49,554 nucleotides of DNA, taken from assembly GCF_016775475.1 (NCBI RefSeq), contig NZ_JAEUXJ010000024.1, positions 1-49,554 on the forward strand, in the 5' to 3' direction. Origin of the DNA: Belnapia mucosa. Its GTDB lineage: Bacteria; Pseudomonadota; Alphaproteobacteria; Acetobacterales; Acetobacteraceae. The notes below the pieces were generated by a model. It did not search any database. It saw nothing but the letters and a program-made list of their open reading frames with translations, and was not told the DNA's origin. Below are positions 19,276 to 27,515 of this stretch, piece by piece. Each line of letters begins with the position of its first letter. Within the stretch, counting starts at the first letter, position 1. Position numbers and translations under genes: made by a program.

Positions 19276-20396
19276 AGCGCCTCGGCGCGTCCCGCCGGCT
19301 GCTGCTGGGCGGTGCCGCGGCCGCGCTGCTGGCGGGGCAGGGCAGGGCGCAGCAGGATGGCCTCGCCACCCTCGCCCGCGCCGCCGGCATCGCCTTCGGC
19401 ACCGCGGTCGATTCCGGCAAGCTCGCGGGCGATCCCGCCTATGCCGCCCAGGTCACGGCCGAGGCCCAGCTCCTTGTCCCGGAATGGGAGGCGAAATGGG
19501 CTGCCCTCCAGCCGAAGGAGGGCAGCTTCGACCTTGGTCCGCTCGGCGCCGTGGCAGGCTTCGCCCAAGGCAGCGGCAAGCAGCTCCGCGGCCATGCGCT
19601 GGTCTGGCACGACGCCATGCCCGACTGGCTCACCGCCGCCCTGGCCGAGGGTCCGGCTCGCGCCCGTGCCGTGCTGACGGCACATCTGGATGCCGTGCTG
19701 CCCGCCACCCGCCCCGCCATCCGCGACTGGGATGTGGTGAATGAGGCAGTGGCGGATGCCGAGGGCAATCCCTTCGCCGCCAAGCCCGTGGCGGTGGGCG
19801 ACCTGCGCGACTCGCCCTGGCTGCGTGCCCTCGGCCCCAGCTATGTGGATCTGACCTTCCGCCTGGCGCGGGAACGCGATCGCACCCTCCGCCTCACCTA
19901 TAATGAGTATGGGCTGGAGGGCGACAGCCCCTGGGCGGAGGAGAAGCGTCGCCGCACCCTCCGCCTGCTGCGCCGGCTGCTGGAGGCGCAGGTGCCCGTC
20001 GATGCGCTCGGCCTGCAGGCGCATCTGCTGCTGGACGAGCCCTTCCGGCCCGAGCCCCTGGCCGCCTTCCTGGCTTCGGTGCGGGAGATGGGTCTGTCGA
20101 TCCTCGTCACCGAGCTCGATGTGCGGGAGGGCAGCCAACTCGCCGGCGACCTCGCCGCCCGCGACATGGCGGTGGCGGAGCGGGTGCGGGGCGTAGTCGG
20201 CACCGCGCTCGAGGCCGGCTGCCGCACCGTCCTGACCTGGGGCCTGTCCGACAAGGAGAGCTGGCTGGCGCGCGACCCGGATGTGACGCGCAAGGATGGC
20301 GAGACGCATCGCGGCCTGCCGCTCGATGGCGAAGGCAAGCGGAAGCCGATGTGGAATGCGCTCGCCGCCTGCTTCGCCGCCAAGGGGCGGGGCTAG
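19272..20396 (+). CDS. Exported endo-1,4-beta-xylanase, GH10 family
   Basis: 374 residues. A twin-arginine-like signal (SRRLLLGGAAAALLAG, cut after GRAQ) starts the protein, and a GH10 barrel follows. The acid/base Glu158 lies in WDVVNEA and the nucleophile Glu281 in ILVTELDV. GHALVWHDAMPDWL and LTYNEYGLEG are further GH10 motifs. The enzyme should cleave xylan backbones outside the cytoplasm. The start is TTG at 19272, overlapping the preceding stop in TTGA. The TAG stop lies within the CTAG at 20393-20396 that begins a palindromic element. Confidence 0.92.
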   Translation: MKRLGASRRLLLGGAAAALLAGQGRAQQDGLATLARAAGIAFGTAVDSGKLAGDPAYAAQVTAEAQLLVPEWEAKWAALQPKEGSFDLGPLGAVAGFAQGSGKQLRGHALVWHDAMPDWLTAALAEGPARARAVLTAHLDAVLPATRPAIRDWDVVNEAVADAEGNPFAAKPVAVGDLRDSPWLRALGPSYVDLTFRLARERDRTLRLTYNEYGLEGDSPWAEEKRRRTLRLLRRLLEAQVPVDALGLQAHLLLDEPFRPEPLAAFLASVREMGLSILVTELDVREGSQLAGDLAARDMAVAERVRGVVGTALEAGCRTVLTWGLSDKESWLARDPDVTRKDGETHRGLPLDGEGKRKPMWNALAACFAAKGRG

Positions 20397-20437
20397 ACCG
20401 CTTTCACCTGCGCTGCGCACACGTGAAAGCGGTCTAG
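20393..20437. repeat. CTAG-bounded palindromic element, copy C
   Basis: A perfect 15-bp inverted repeat, ctagaccgctttcac (20393-20407) and gtgaaagcggtctag (20423-20437), has a 15-nt centre. The left CTAG contains the xylanase stop codon, and the right CTAG is shared with the next element. It lies between convergent genes, so the hairpin may end transcription from either side. Confidence 0.88.
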
Positions 20438-20500
20438 CTTGTTGTTTTTTCGCATTTTCTGAGTCGTCCGGCGGACACGCCGGACTTGAAAATGCTCTAG
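20434..20500. repeat. 67-bp CTAG-bounded palindromic repeat, copy 1
   Basis: It runs from CTAG 20434-20437 to CTAG 20497-20500. Inside, gcattttc/gaaaatgc and gtccggc/gccggac form a hairpin. Bases 20497-20499 are the minus-strand TAG stop of the DHA2 exporter. The same 67 bp recurs at 36786-36852 with three substitutions, so this is a dispersed repeat and not a unique terminator. Confidence 0.92.
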
Positions 20501-21939
20501 CTCCGCCCCCGCAGCGGCAGTTCCTTCAGGAACAGGGTGCAGACCAGCGCCAGCGCGGCGATGCCGGCCGCGACCAGGAAGACGATGGAGAAGGCCGGCG
20601 CCGCCACCTCCGGCGCCGCGCCCTCGGCCGTGCCGCCCGGCAGGTGCCAGAACAGCACGGAGGAGAGCAGCGCCACGCCGAAGGCGCCGCCCATCAGCCG
20701 GAAGAACATCATGCAGGAGATGGCGATGCCGCCGTCGCGCGGCTCCACCGCATTCTGGATGGTCACCGACATGGGCGAGAACTGGCAGCCGAAGGACAGG
20801 CCCAGCAGCAGGGTCACCACCGTGTCGCGCAACGGGTCATGCCCGATGCCGAGCAGCGCGACCAGCAGCGACATCGCGGTGGCGACGGCCGTGCCGAGCA
20901 TGACGAAGGGCCGGTAGCGCCCGGTGGCGGAGACCGCCTGCCCGGCGACGAAGCTGCCGGTGACGGTGCCGAGCGTCATCGCGATCATCCTGAGCCCCGC
21001 CTCCTTCGGCGAGAGCCCGGCGACGAGCTGGTAGTCGAGCGGCACCAGGATCACCAGCGCCATCATCACCATAGAGCTGAGGCCGGAGATGGCGATGCCG
21101 AGGCTGAACACCGGATTGCCGAACAGGTGCAGCGGCAGCATCGGCTGCTGGACCGATCTCTCCTGCAGGATCAGCCAGACGAGGAAGACGAGGCCGAGGC
21201 CGAAGCAGGCCAGCGCCTCCGGCGCCGCCCAGGACCCCGCCCGCTGCACCAGGGTGATGCCGAGCAGCAGCGGCGTGCAGGACAGCACGATCAGCACCGC
21301 CCCGGCCCAGTCGATCCGCGGCCGCCGGTTCGGTCGCGGCAGCCGGCGCAGCTGGAAATAAGTGGCGGCGAAGGCGGCGGCGCCGAGCGGCAGGTTGATC
21401 CAGAAGATCCAGGCCCAGGACAGGTATTCGACGAAAAGCCCGCCCAGCACCGGCCCGATGATGTTGGCCGTGGCGAAGGTGCCGGAGAGATAGCCCTGCA
21501 CCCGCCCCCGCTCCCGCGGCGGCAGGATGTCGCCCACCACCGCGAGCGATATGGCGCGCAACCCCCCGCCGCCCAGGCCCTGCACCACCCGGGCCGCGAT
21601 CAGCGCCGGCATGCTCGGCGCCAGCGCCGCCAGCACCGCGCCGCCGACGAAGATGCAGACCGAGACCAGCAGCACCGGCCGCCGGCCATAGAGGTCCGAC
21701 AACCGTCCATAGATCGGCGTGGTGACGGTGGAGGCGATGAGATAGGCCGAGACCACCCAGGACAGCAGCCCCCAGCCGCCGAGATCGCCGGCGATGGAGG
21801 AGAGCGCCGTCGCGACGATGGTCTGGTCGAGGCTGGAGAGGAACAGCGCCAGCATCAGCCCCATGACGATGGTGCGGACCTCGCGGGGCGAGAAGGCGGC
21901 GTAGCTGGGCGTCTCGGGGGTGTCGGGCGTATCGCGCAC
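20497..21939 (-). CDS. DHA2-family (EmrB/QacA-type) MFS drug exporter
   Basis: 480 residues with about 14 hydrophobic helices. DHA2 hallmarks are the first helix LFLSSLDQTIVATALSSIAGDLGG, the loop YGRLSDLYGRRPV, and motif C-like GPVLGGLFVEYLSWAWIFWINLPLG. These proteins exchange drugs or other amphipathic compounds for protons across the inner membrane. The substrate is unknown, and no adjacent TetR regulator or membrane-fusion protein is visible. The stop codon lies in the edge of the 67-bp repeat. Confidence 0.92.
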   Translation of the reverse strand: MRDTPDTPETPSYAAFSPREVRTIVMGLMLALFLSSLDQTIVATALSSIAGDLGGWGLLSWVVSAYLIASTVTTPIYGRLSDLYGRRPVLLVSVCIFVGGAVLAALAPSMPALIAARVVQGLGGGGLRAISLAVVGDILPPRERGRVQGYLSGTFATANIIGPVLGGLFVEYLSWAWIFWINLPLGAAAFAATYFQLRRLPRPNRRPRIDWAGAVLIVLSCTPLLLGITLVQRAGSWAAPEALACFGLGLVFLVWLILQERSVQQPMLPLHLFGNPVFSLGIAISGLSSMVMMALVILVPLDYQLVAGLSPKEAGLRMIAMTLGTVTGSFVAGQAVSATGRYRPFVMLGTAVATAMSLLVALLGIGHDPLRDTVVTLLLGLSFGCQFSPMSVTIQNAVEPRDGGIAISCMMFFRLMGGAFGVALLSSVLFWHLPGGTAEGAAPEVAAPAFSIVFLVAAGIAALALVCTLFLKELPLRGRS

Positions 21940-22025
21940 GCGGGAAGGCTAGGCCGATGGGGCGTTGCCGCCAACCCGGCCGCCGCCGCATCATGGCGGC
22001 GGAACGCCAACATGAAGGCTTTGAC

Positions 22026-22868
22026 ATGTCTCTTGCGCAGAAGCCCGTCCTCCTCACCGGTGCCAGCGGCAATCTCGGCCGGGTGCTGGCCCCGGCGCTG
22101 GCCGCGCAGGGCTGGACCCTGCGGCTGACCGACATCGCCCCCTTCCCGGATGAGCTGCCGGAGCGGGCGCGCTTCACCCGGCTCGACCTGAATGAAGGGC
22201 TGGCCCTCGCGCGGCTGGCCGAGGGCTGCGGCGCCATCCTGCATTTCGGCGGCGTCAGCGTGGAGCAGCCCTTCGAGACCGTGCTCGGCCCGAACCTGCG
22301 CGGCCTCTATCATGTGTATGAGGCGGCGCGGCGCGAGGGGGCGCGGGTGCTCTTCGCCAGTAGCAACCACTCGATCGGCTTCCATGAGCGGCCGCAGGGC
22401 AACGAGGCCAAGATCGATGTCGACTGCGCCTTCCGCCCGGATGGCTATTACGGCCTGTCCAAGGCCTATGGCGAGCTGATGGGCCGGCTCTACTGGGACA
22501 AGCACGGCGTCGAGAACGTCAATTGCCGCATCGGCTCCTGCTTCCCGAAGCCGGTGAATGCGCGGATGCTCTCGACCTGGCTGTCCTTCGGCGACCTGAC
22601 GCGGCTGGTGACGGCGGCGGTTGAGGCGCCGCGCACCGGGCATTGCGTGATCTGGGCCTGCTCCAACAACCCGGCCAGCTTCTGGGGCAAGGACCATCGC
22701 GACCGCATCGGCTGGCAGCCGCAGGACAGCGCCGAGGACTACCGCACCGAGGTCGGCCACATCCTCTCAGGCGATCCGGTGGAGGAGCGCTACCAGGGCG
22801 GCGGCTATACCAGCATCGAGTATTCGCGCAGCACGCCCTCCCCGCGCGACGCCTTCGCGCTGGACTGA
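22026..22868 (+). CDS. NAD-dependent epimerase/dehydratase family, probable uronate dehydrogenase
   Basis: 280 residues. The Rossmann motif TGASGNLG (11-18) and the active-site Tyr142-x-x-x-Lys146 (YYGLSKAYGE) mark an extended short-chain dehydrogenase. FASSNHSIGFHER and the compact length resemble uronate dehydrogenases, which oxidise glucuronate/galacturonate to the aldarolactone with NAD+. Substrate assignment is by resemblance only. ATG 22026 has GAAGG 8 nt upstream. The aldose epimerase starts 4 bases after its stop, so they probably share a transcript. With the nearby xylanase this suggests use of plant cell-wall sugars. Confidence 0.82.
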   Translation: MSLAQKPVLLTGASGNLGRVLAPALAAQGWTLRLTDIAPFPDELPERARFTRLDLNEGLALARLAEGCGAILHFGGVSVEQPFETVLGPNLRGLYHVYEAARREGARVLFASSNHSIGFHERPQGNEAKIDVDCAFRPDGYYGLSKAYGELMGRLYWDKHGVENVNCRIGSCFPKPVNARMLSTWLSFGDLTRLVTAAVEAPRTGHCVIWACSNNPASFWGKDHRDRIGWQPQDSAEDYRTEVGHILSGDPVEERYQGGGYTSIEYSRSTPSPRDAFALD

Positions 22869-22871
22869 GCG

Positions 22872-23726
22872 GTGCTGGACCTCGCGGGCGGCGATTGGCG
22901 GGCGCGGCTGCTACCCGAACAGGGCGGCGCCTTCGCGCAGCTCGCCTGGCGCGACCATGACGTGCTGGTGCCGCTGCCGCTCGGCGCCGATCCCAATGCC
23001 AGCTTCGCGGGTGCCTTCGTCATGGCGCCCTGGACCAACCGGCTGGATGCCGGGCTGCTGCCGGTCGCCGGCACGGTGTACCAGCTGCCGGTGAACCGCG
23101 TGGCGGACAACACCGCCATTCATGGCCTGGCACGCGACCGCGCCTGGCAGGTGGAGTCTGCGGGACCTGCGGCATGCGAGCTGGTGCAGGTGCTGGACGG
23201 CGCGGCGGAGGGCCTGCCCTGGCATTATGTCGCGCGGCTGCAGGTCGCGCTCGGGGCGGATGGGATGCGCTGCGCGCTGGCGCTGACCAATGCCGGCACG
23301 CTGCCCTTTCCCTTCGGCCTCGGCTGGCATCCCTTCTTCCTGCGCCCGCCCGGCACCGGGCTGCGCTTCCATGCGACCTCGCTCTTCGCGCGCGATGCCC
23401 GCTGCCTGCCGGTCGCGGTGCAGCCGAGCGCGGGAGTCGTCGGCGAGGAGCCGGCCTATGAGGGTCTGGACACGCATTTCGCCGGCTGGGACGGCATGGC
23501 GGAGATCATCCGTCCCGATCTGCGGCTGCGCCTGGAAGCCGCCGGCGCCTGGGCGCGCAACCTGCAGGTCTTCGCGCCGGGCGGCAGCAACATCCTCTGC
23601 GTCGAGCCGGTGAGTCATGTGCCGGATGCGCCGAACCGCCCCGACTTCGCCGGCTATGGTCCACTCGCGATGCTCGCGCCCGGCGCGGTGCTGGAGGCTT
23701 CGCTGCGGCTGACGGCGGAGGCGTGA
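22872..23726 (+). CDS. Aldose 1-epimerase family protein
   Basis: 284 residues of a galactose-mutarotase-like beta-sandwich. The conserved points are APWTNRL (substrate arginine), the HGLARD histidine, and LGWHPFF with the second histidine. These enzymes interconvert anomers of free or phosphorylated sugars. GTG at 22872 starts 4 bases after the dehydrogenase stop. It fits feeding the correct sugar anomer to that enzyme, but this is inference. Confidence 0.88.
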   Translation: MLDLAGGDWRARLLPEQGGAFAQLAWRDHDVLVPLPLGADPNASFAGAFVMAPWTNRLDAGLLPVAGTVYQLPVNRVADNTAIHGLARDRAWQVESAGPAACELVQVLDGAAEGLPWHYVARLQVALGADGMRCALALTNAGTLPFPFGLGWHPFFLRPPGTGLRFHATSLFARDARCLPVAVQPSAGVVGEEPAYEGLDTHFAGWDGMAEIIRPDLRLRLEAAGAWARNLQVFAPGGSNILCVEPVSHVPDAPNRPDFAGYGPLAMLAPGAVLEASLRLTAEA

Positions 23727-23841
23727 CTCCGCGCCGATGACTCGCTGCTGTTGAATCCCGCGTGCGTGGAATGGCGCGCGGGAACGCTTGCCTTGGCGTG
23801 ACGTTGCCGGATGCAACCATGTCGCAGGAAGCGCAGCCAGC

Positions 23842-25623
23842 ATGACAGGGACCGCGCGCAAAACCGATCCCGAACTCTGGGAGAAGGTGAAGGAAGAGGT
23901 CACCGCCGGCGACAAGGGCGGCAAGCCCGGCCAGTGGTCCGCCCGCAAGGCGCAGATGGCGAGCGCCGAATACCAGAAGCGCGGCGGTGGCTATGAGGGG
24001 CCGAAGGATCCCGACAACCATCTTGCCGAATGGACTGAGGAAGACTGGGGCACGCGCTCCGGCCAGCCCTCGCTCGAAACCGGCGAGCGCTACCTGCCGC
24101 GCGAGGCGCGCGAGCAGCTGACGCCGGAGGAATACCGGCGCAGCAGCGAGCGCAAGCAGCGCGACCTGGAGGCCGGGCGGCAATTCTCGCCCCAGCCGGC
24201 CGATGTCGCGCGGAAGAGCGCGGCGGCACGCCACCATCACCAGCAGGGAGACGAGAAGGTGCAGGATGAGACCGGGGCGGAATTCCGCCGCCTCGTGAAC
24301 ATGTCGGCCGCCAGCCTGCGTCGCTGGCTGGAGACCGAGGAAAGCCGCGAGGTGGGCTTCACCCATGAGGGCGAGAGCGAGGCAGTCGGGCACCAGTCCG
24401 GCCGCCGGATCCTCGCCATGCTCGACGGCGAGGCGGAGGCGGACGAAGCCTTCCAGCGGAAGGTGATCGGCTACATCCACCGCCACTTGGCGCAGCGGCC
24501 CTCCGGCGACATCGCGGAAACGCGCTGGCGCTATTCACTCATGAACTGGGGACACGACCCGATGCAGGACGATACCGAAGCCCAAACCCCTGAAGAAACC
24601 GCCGCCCCGGAGGCCGCGCCGGCCGCCGAGCAGGAAGCGCCGAAGCGGACGCGCACGCGCCGCACCGCCGCCGCCTCGGCGGATGGCGAGGCACCGGCTC
24701 GCAAGCCGCGCCGCGCCGCCTCGACCGGCACCGCCAAGCGCGGCGCCGCCGGCCGCACCGCTGCCGCGGCGAAGGGCGGCCGCGCCTCCTCTGCTTCCGG
24801 CGCGCGGAAGACGACCCGCACCGCTGCCAGCCGCGAGGCGCAGAGCGAGGGCGGCCGCAAGGGCGGCAGTGCCCGCACCCCGCGCAAGGCCGCGGCGGCG
24901 CGCAGCAACGGCGCCAAGGGCGGTGCGACCCGCAGCGCGACGGCGCGCGGCACGGCGAAGGCGGCGACCACCCGCCGCAGCAGCGCCACGGCCGCGACCA
25001 CGAAGCGCGCCTCCGGCACGGCGACGAAGCGCGCCTCCGGCACGGCGACGAAGCGCGCCTCCGGCACGACGGCGAAGCGCGCCTCCGGCACGACGGCGAA
25101 GCGCACCTCCAGCACCACCGCGAAGCGCGGCGCCGCCGGCCGCACCGCCGCTGCGGCGAAGGGCGGGCGCGCCAGCGCCGGCACGACCAAGCGCGCCGCC
25201 GCCGGCACCGCCGCCAAGCGCGGCGCGGCCAAGACCACGACGCGCGGCGCCGCCGGCCGCACCGCTGCCGCGGCGAAGGGCGGGCGCGCCAGCGCCGGCA
25301 CGACCAAGCGTGCCGCTGCCGGCACCACCGCCAAGCGCGGCGCCGCCAAGACCACGACGCGTGGCGCCGCCGGGCGCACCGCTGCCGCGGCCAAGGGCGG
25401 GCGCGCCAGCGCCGGCACGACCAAGCGCGCCTCCGCCGGCACCGCCGCCAAGCGCAGCACGGCGAAATCCGCCGGCGCCGCCACGGCCAAGCGGGCGACC
25501 AATGGCAGCGGCGCCAAGCGCGGCGCGGCCAAGACCACGACGCGCGGCGCCGCCGGGCGCACCGCCGCCGCGGCGAAGGGCGGGCGCAACAGCGCCGGTA
25601 CTTCCCGCAGCCGCAGCCGCTAA
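23842..25623 (+). CDS. DUF5872-DUF3140 protein with long histone-H1-like basic repeat tail
   Basis: 593 residues in three parts. Residues 1-95 (WEKVKEEVTAGDKGGKPGQWSARK) match the DUF5872 type. Residues 145-235 (FRRLVNMSAASLRRWLETEES, VGHQSGRRILAML, VIGYIHRHLAQRP) match DUF3140. From about 260 onward the chain is almost only Ala, Lys, Arg, Gly, Thr and Ser. The tail includes four to five tandem octapeptides TKRASGTA and five copies of GAAGRTAAAAKGGR. The tail resembles H1-like bacterial nucleoid proteins, so non-specific DNA or RNA binding is likely. The domain roles are unknown. ATG 23842 begins just before the first domain; frames upstream add nothing. A 15-bp hairpin follows. Confidence 0.8.
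   Translation: MTGTARKTDPELWEKVKEEVTAGDKGGKPGQWSARKAQMASAEYQKRGGGYEGPKDPDNHLAEWTEEDWGTRSGQPSLETGERYLPREAREQLTPEEYRRSSERKQRDLEAGRQFSPQPADVARKSAAARHHHQQGDEKVQDETGAEFRRLVNMSAASLRRWLETEESREVGFTHEGESEAVGHQSGRRILAMLDGEAEADEAFQRKVIGYIHRHLAQRPSGDIAETRWRYSLMNWGHDPMQDDTEAQTPEETAAPEAAPAAEQEAPKRTRTRRTAAASADGEAPARKPRRAASTGTAKRGAAGRTAAAAKGGRASSASGARKTTRTAASREAQSEGGRKGGSARTPRKAAAARSNGAKGGATRSATARGTAKAATTRRSSATAATTKRASGTATKRASGTATKRASGTTAKRASGTTAKRTSSTTAKRGAAGRTAAAAKGGRASAGTTKRAAAGTAAKRGAAKTTTRGAAGRTAAAAKGGRASAGTTKRAAAGTTAKRGAAKTTTRGAAGRTAAAAKGGRASAGTTKRASAGTAAKRSTAKSAGAATAKRATNGSGAKRGAAKTTTRGAAGRTAAAAKGGRNSAGTSRSRSR
24997..25600 (+). repeat. In-frame tandem repeats in the H1-like tail
   Basis: Two nested repeat scales are visible. 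A 24-bp unit, acgaagcgcgcctccggcac plus four bases, repeats four to five times at 24997-25120. A longer block containing ggcgccgccggccgcaccgc begins near 25126, 25243, 25369 and 25543, with an outlying copy at 24738. All spacings are multiples of three, so length changes would keep the frame. Confidence 0.85.
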
Positions 25624-25631
25624 CGCCTGAA

Positions 25632-25666
25632 CCTTCCGCTCATGGGCACGGCCCATGAGCGGAAGG
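25632..25666 (+). terminator. Perfect 15-bp hairpin downstream of the H1-like gene
   Basis: The arms ccttccgctcatggg (25632-25646) and cccatgagcggaagg (25652-25666) pair perfectly around a 5-nt loop, 9 nt after the stop codon. A G-run rather than a T-run follows on the plus strand. Its position and strength suggest transcription termination or 3'-end protection. Confidence 0.75.
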
Positions 25667-25762
25667 GGGGCGGCTTCGGTTCGCAGCCGACGCGGCTCGC
25701 ACGAGCCGCGTCGCGCTGTGCTAGGCTCGGCCGAACCGCGATCCGGGAGGGCCGATCCACCG

Positions 25763-27409
25763 ATGAGCCATGCCAGCACCCCCGCCGAGGACCTCATCCT
25801 GGGCCTGACCCAGGTGGTCGACCTCCCCGGGATCACCGCCGCCACCGGCCTGCCTCTCGGCCCGGACGACATCGCGGCGATCATCCGCGAGGCGGAGCGC
25901 TATGCGCGGGAGGTGCTCTGGCCCGAGTCCCAGGTCGCCGACCGCCATGGCGCCGTCTATGAGAATGGCGTGGTGCGCCTGCCGCCCTCCTACCACACGG
26001 CCTATCAGGGCTGGATCGAGGGCGGCTGGCAGGGTCTCGCCGCCCCCGCCGAGGTGAACGGCATCCCGGTGGGCGGGCAGGAACTGCCCCAGGCGCTCTG
26101 GATGGCGGTCTCCGAGCTCGTCACGACCGGCGACATGGCCTTCAGCCTCTGCCCGCTGCTCACCGCCGGCGCGATCGAGGCACTGGCCCGCTTCGCCAGC
26201 CCCGCCCAGCAGGAGGCCTGGCTGCCGAAGCTGGTCTCCGGCGAATGGACCGGGACCATGTGCCTGACCGAGCCACAGGCAGGCAGCGACCTGTCCCAGG
26301 TCCGCACCAAGGCCGAGCCGGACGGCACCGGCGGCTACCGGATCACCGGGCAGAAGATCTACATCACCTTCGGCGACCACGACCTGACGCCGAATACGCT
26401 CCACCTCATCCTCGCGCGCCTCCCCGATGCGCCGCCCGGCACGCGGGGGATCAGCCTCTTCGCCGCGCCGAAGGTGCTGCCGGATGGGCGGGCCAATGCA
26501 CTGCGCTGCGGCGGGATCGAGAAGAAGCTCGGCATCCATGCCGCGCCGACCTGCGTGATGCTGTTCGACGGTGCCGAGGCCCAGCTGGTCGGCGAGCCCA
26601 ATCGCGGCCTGAACGCCATGTTCGCCATGATGAACGCCGCCCGCCTCGGCGTCGGGGTGGAGGGCGTGGCCCAGGGCGCCCGGGCCCTGCAGCTTGCCGA
26701 GGCCTATGCCGCCGACCGCATCCAGGGCGGCGGGCCGATCAGCCGCCACCCCGATGTCGCCCGGATGCTGGCCGAGATGCGCGCCATCACCCTGGCCGGC
26801 CGGCTGCTGGCGCTGGAGGCCGGCGCCGCGCTCGACCGCGCCCGCCTCGCCGGCGCCACCGAGGCGCGGGTCGCCTTGCTGACGCCCATCGTGAAGGCCT
26901 GGTGCACCGATCGCGGGGTCGAGGTCGCCTCGCTCGGCATCCAGGTGCATGGCGGGATGGGCTTCGTCGAGGATACCGGCGCCGCCCAGGTGCTGCGCGA
27001 TGCCCGGATCGCCCCGATCTATGAGGGCACCAACGGCATCCAGGCCATCGACCTCGTCACCCGCAAGCTGTTCCGCGATGGCGGGGCGGAGATGGCCGCC
27101 GTCATCGCCGAGATCCGCGCCGCCGATCCCCGCCTGGCCGAGGCTGCCGCGGCGCTGGAGCGGGCGACCGCCTGGATGCTCGACCGCGGCCAGCGGGATG
27201 CCGCCGCCGCCCAGGCCTCGGCCGCCGCCTATCTGGATGCGGCCGGCTGGACCATGGGCGGCTGGATGCTGGCCCGCGCCGCCGCGGCCGATGCGCGCTA
27301 TGCCCCGATCTGCGCCTTCTACCTGGCCCGGCTGCTGCCCCGGGCCGCCGCCCGGGTGGCGGAGATCGAGGCGGCGGACGCGCTACTCGCCCTCCTCCCG
27401 GCGGCGTGA
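25763..27409 (+). CDS. Acyl-CoA dehydrogenase
   Basis: 548 residues, FAD-dependent, longer than classical short-chain enzymes and similar in layout to the AcdA/DmdC-like group with an extra C-terminal helical domain. Motifs are CLTEPQAGSDLSQV (flavin binding), ITGQKIYITFGDHDL, and IQVHGGMGFVEDTG followed by PIYEGTNGIQAIDL, whose Glu is the expected catalytic base. It should introduce a C2-C3 double bond into acyl-CoA esters; chain length is unknown. GGGAGG lies 12 nt before ATG 25763. Confidence 0.92.
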   Translation: MSHASTPAEDLILGLTQVVDLPGITAATGLPLGPDDIAAIIREAERYAREVLWPESQVADRHGAVYENGVVRLPPSYHTAYQGWIEGGWQGLAAPAEVNGIPVGGQELPQALWMAVSELVTTGDMAFSLCPLLTAGAIEALARFASPAQQEAWLPKLVSGEWTGTMCLTEPQAGSDLSQVRTKAEPDGTGGYRITGQKIYITFGDHDLTPNTLHLILARLPDAPPGTRGISLFAAPKVLPDGRANALRCGGIEKKLGIHAAPTCVMLFDGAEAQLVGEPNRGLNAMFAMMNAARLGVGVEGVAQGARALQLAEAYAADRIQGGGPISRHPDVARMLAEMRAITLAGRLLALEAGAALDRARLAGATEARVALLTPIVKAWCTDRGVEVASLGIQVHGGMGFVEDTGAAQVLRDARIAPIYEGTNGIQAIDLVTRKLFRDGGAEMAAVIAEIRAADPRLAEAAAALERATAWMLDRGQRDAAAAQASAAAYLDAAGWTMGGWMLARAAAADARYAPICAFYLARLLPRAAARVAEIEAADALLALLPAA

Positions 27410-27432
27410 GGCATTTGGCTGTTTATTGCGCC

Positions 27433-27463
27433 GGTGCGGGCCTTGCGGAAGGCGGCCCGCACC
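27433..27463. terminator. Hairpin between acyl-CoA dehydrogenase and carotenoid operon
   Basis: The arms ggtgcgggcc (27433-27442) and ggcccgcacc (27454-27463) pair perfectly around 11 nt. It lies 24 nt after the dehydrogenase stop and 53 nt before the operon's first ATG. It would separate the two transcription units, though no T-run follows. Confidence 0.55.
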
Positions 27464-27474
27464 GCATCTGGCCT

Positions 27475-27486
27475 GAGACCGGTCTC
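27475..27486. promoter_or_regulatory. 12-bp perfect palindrome upstream of the carotenoid operon
   Basis: gagaccggtctc is an exact dyad 29 nt before the first ATG of the operon, in the only gap where its promoter can sit. It could be an operator half-site pair. No regulator is encoded nearby and a single 12-bp palindrome in GC-rich DNA may be chance. Confidence 0.3.
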
Positions 27487-27515
27487 CCATTGCCTTGCCT
27501 GGATGACAGCCGCGC

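Noticed and set aside
24997..25600. CRISPR array
   Set aside because: The repeats are in frame inside a protein-coding tail, with no unique spacers of constant length and no cas genes.
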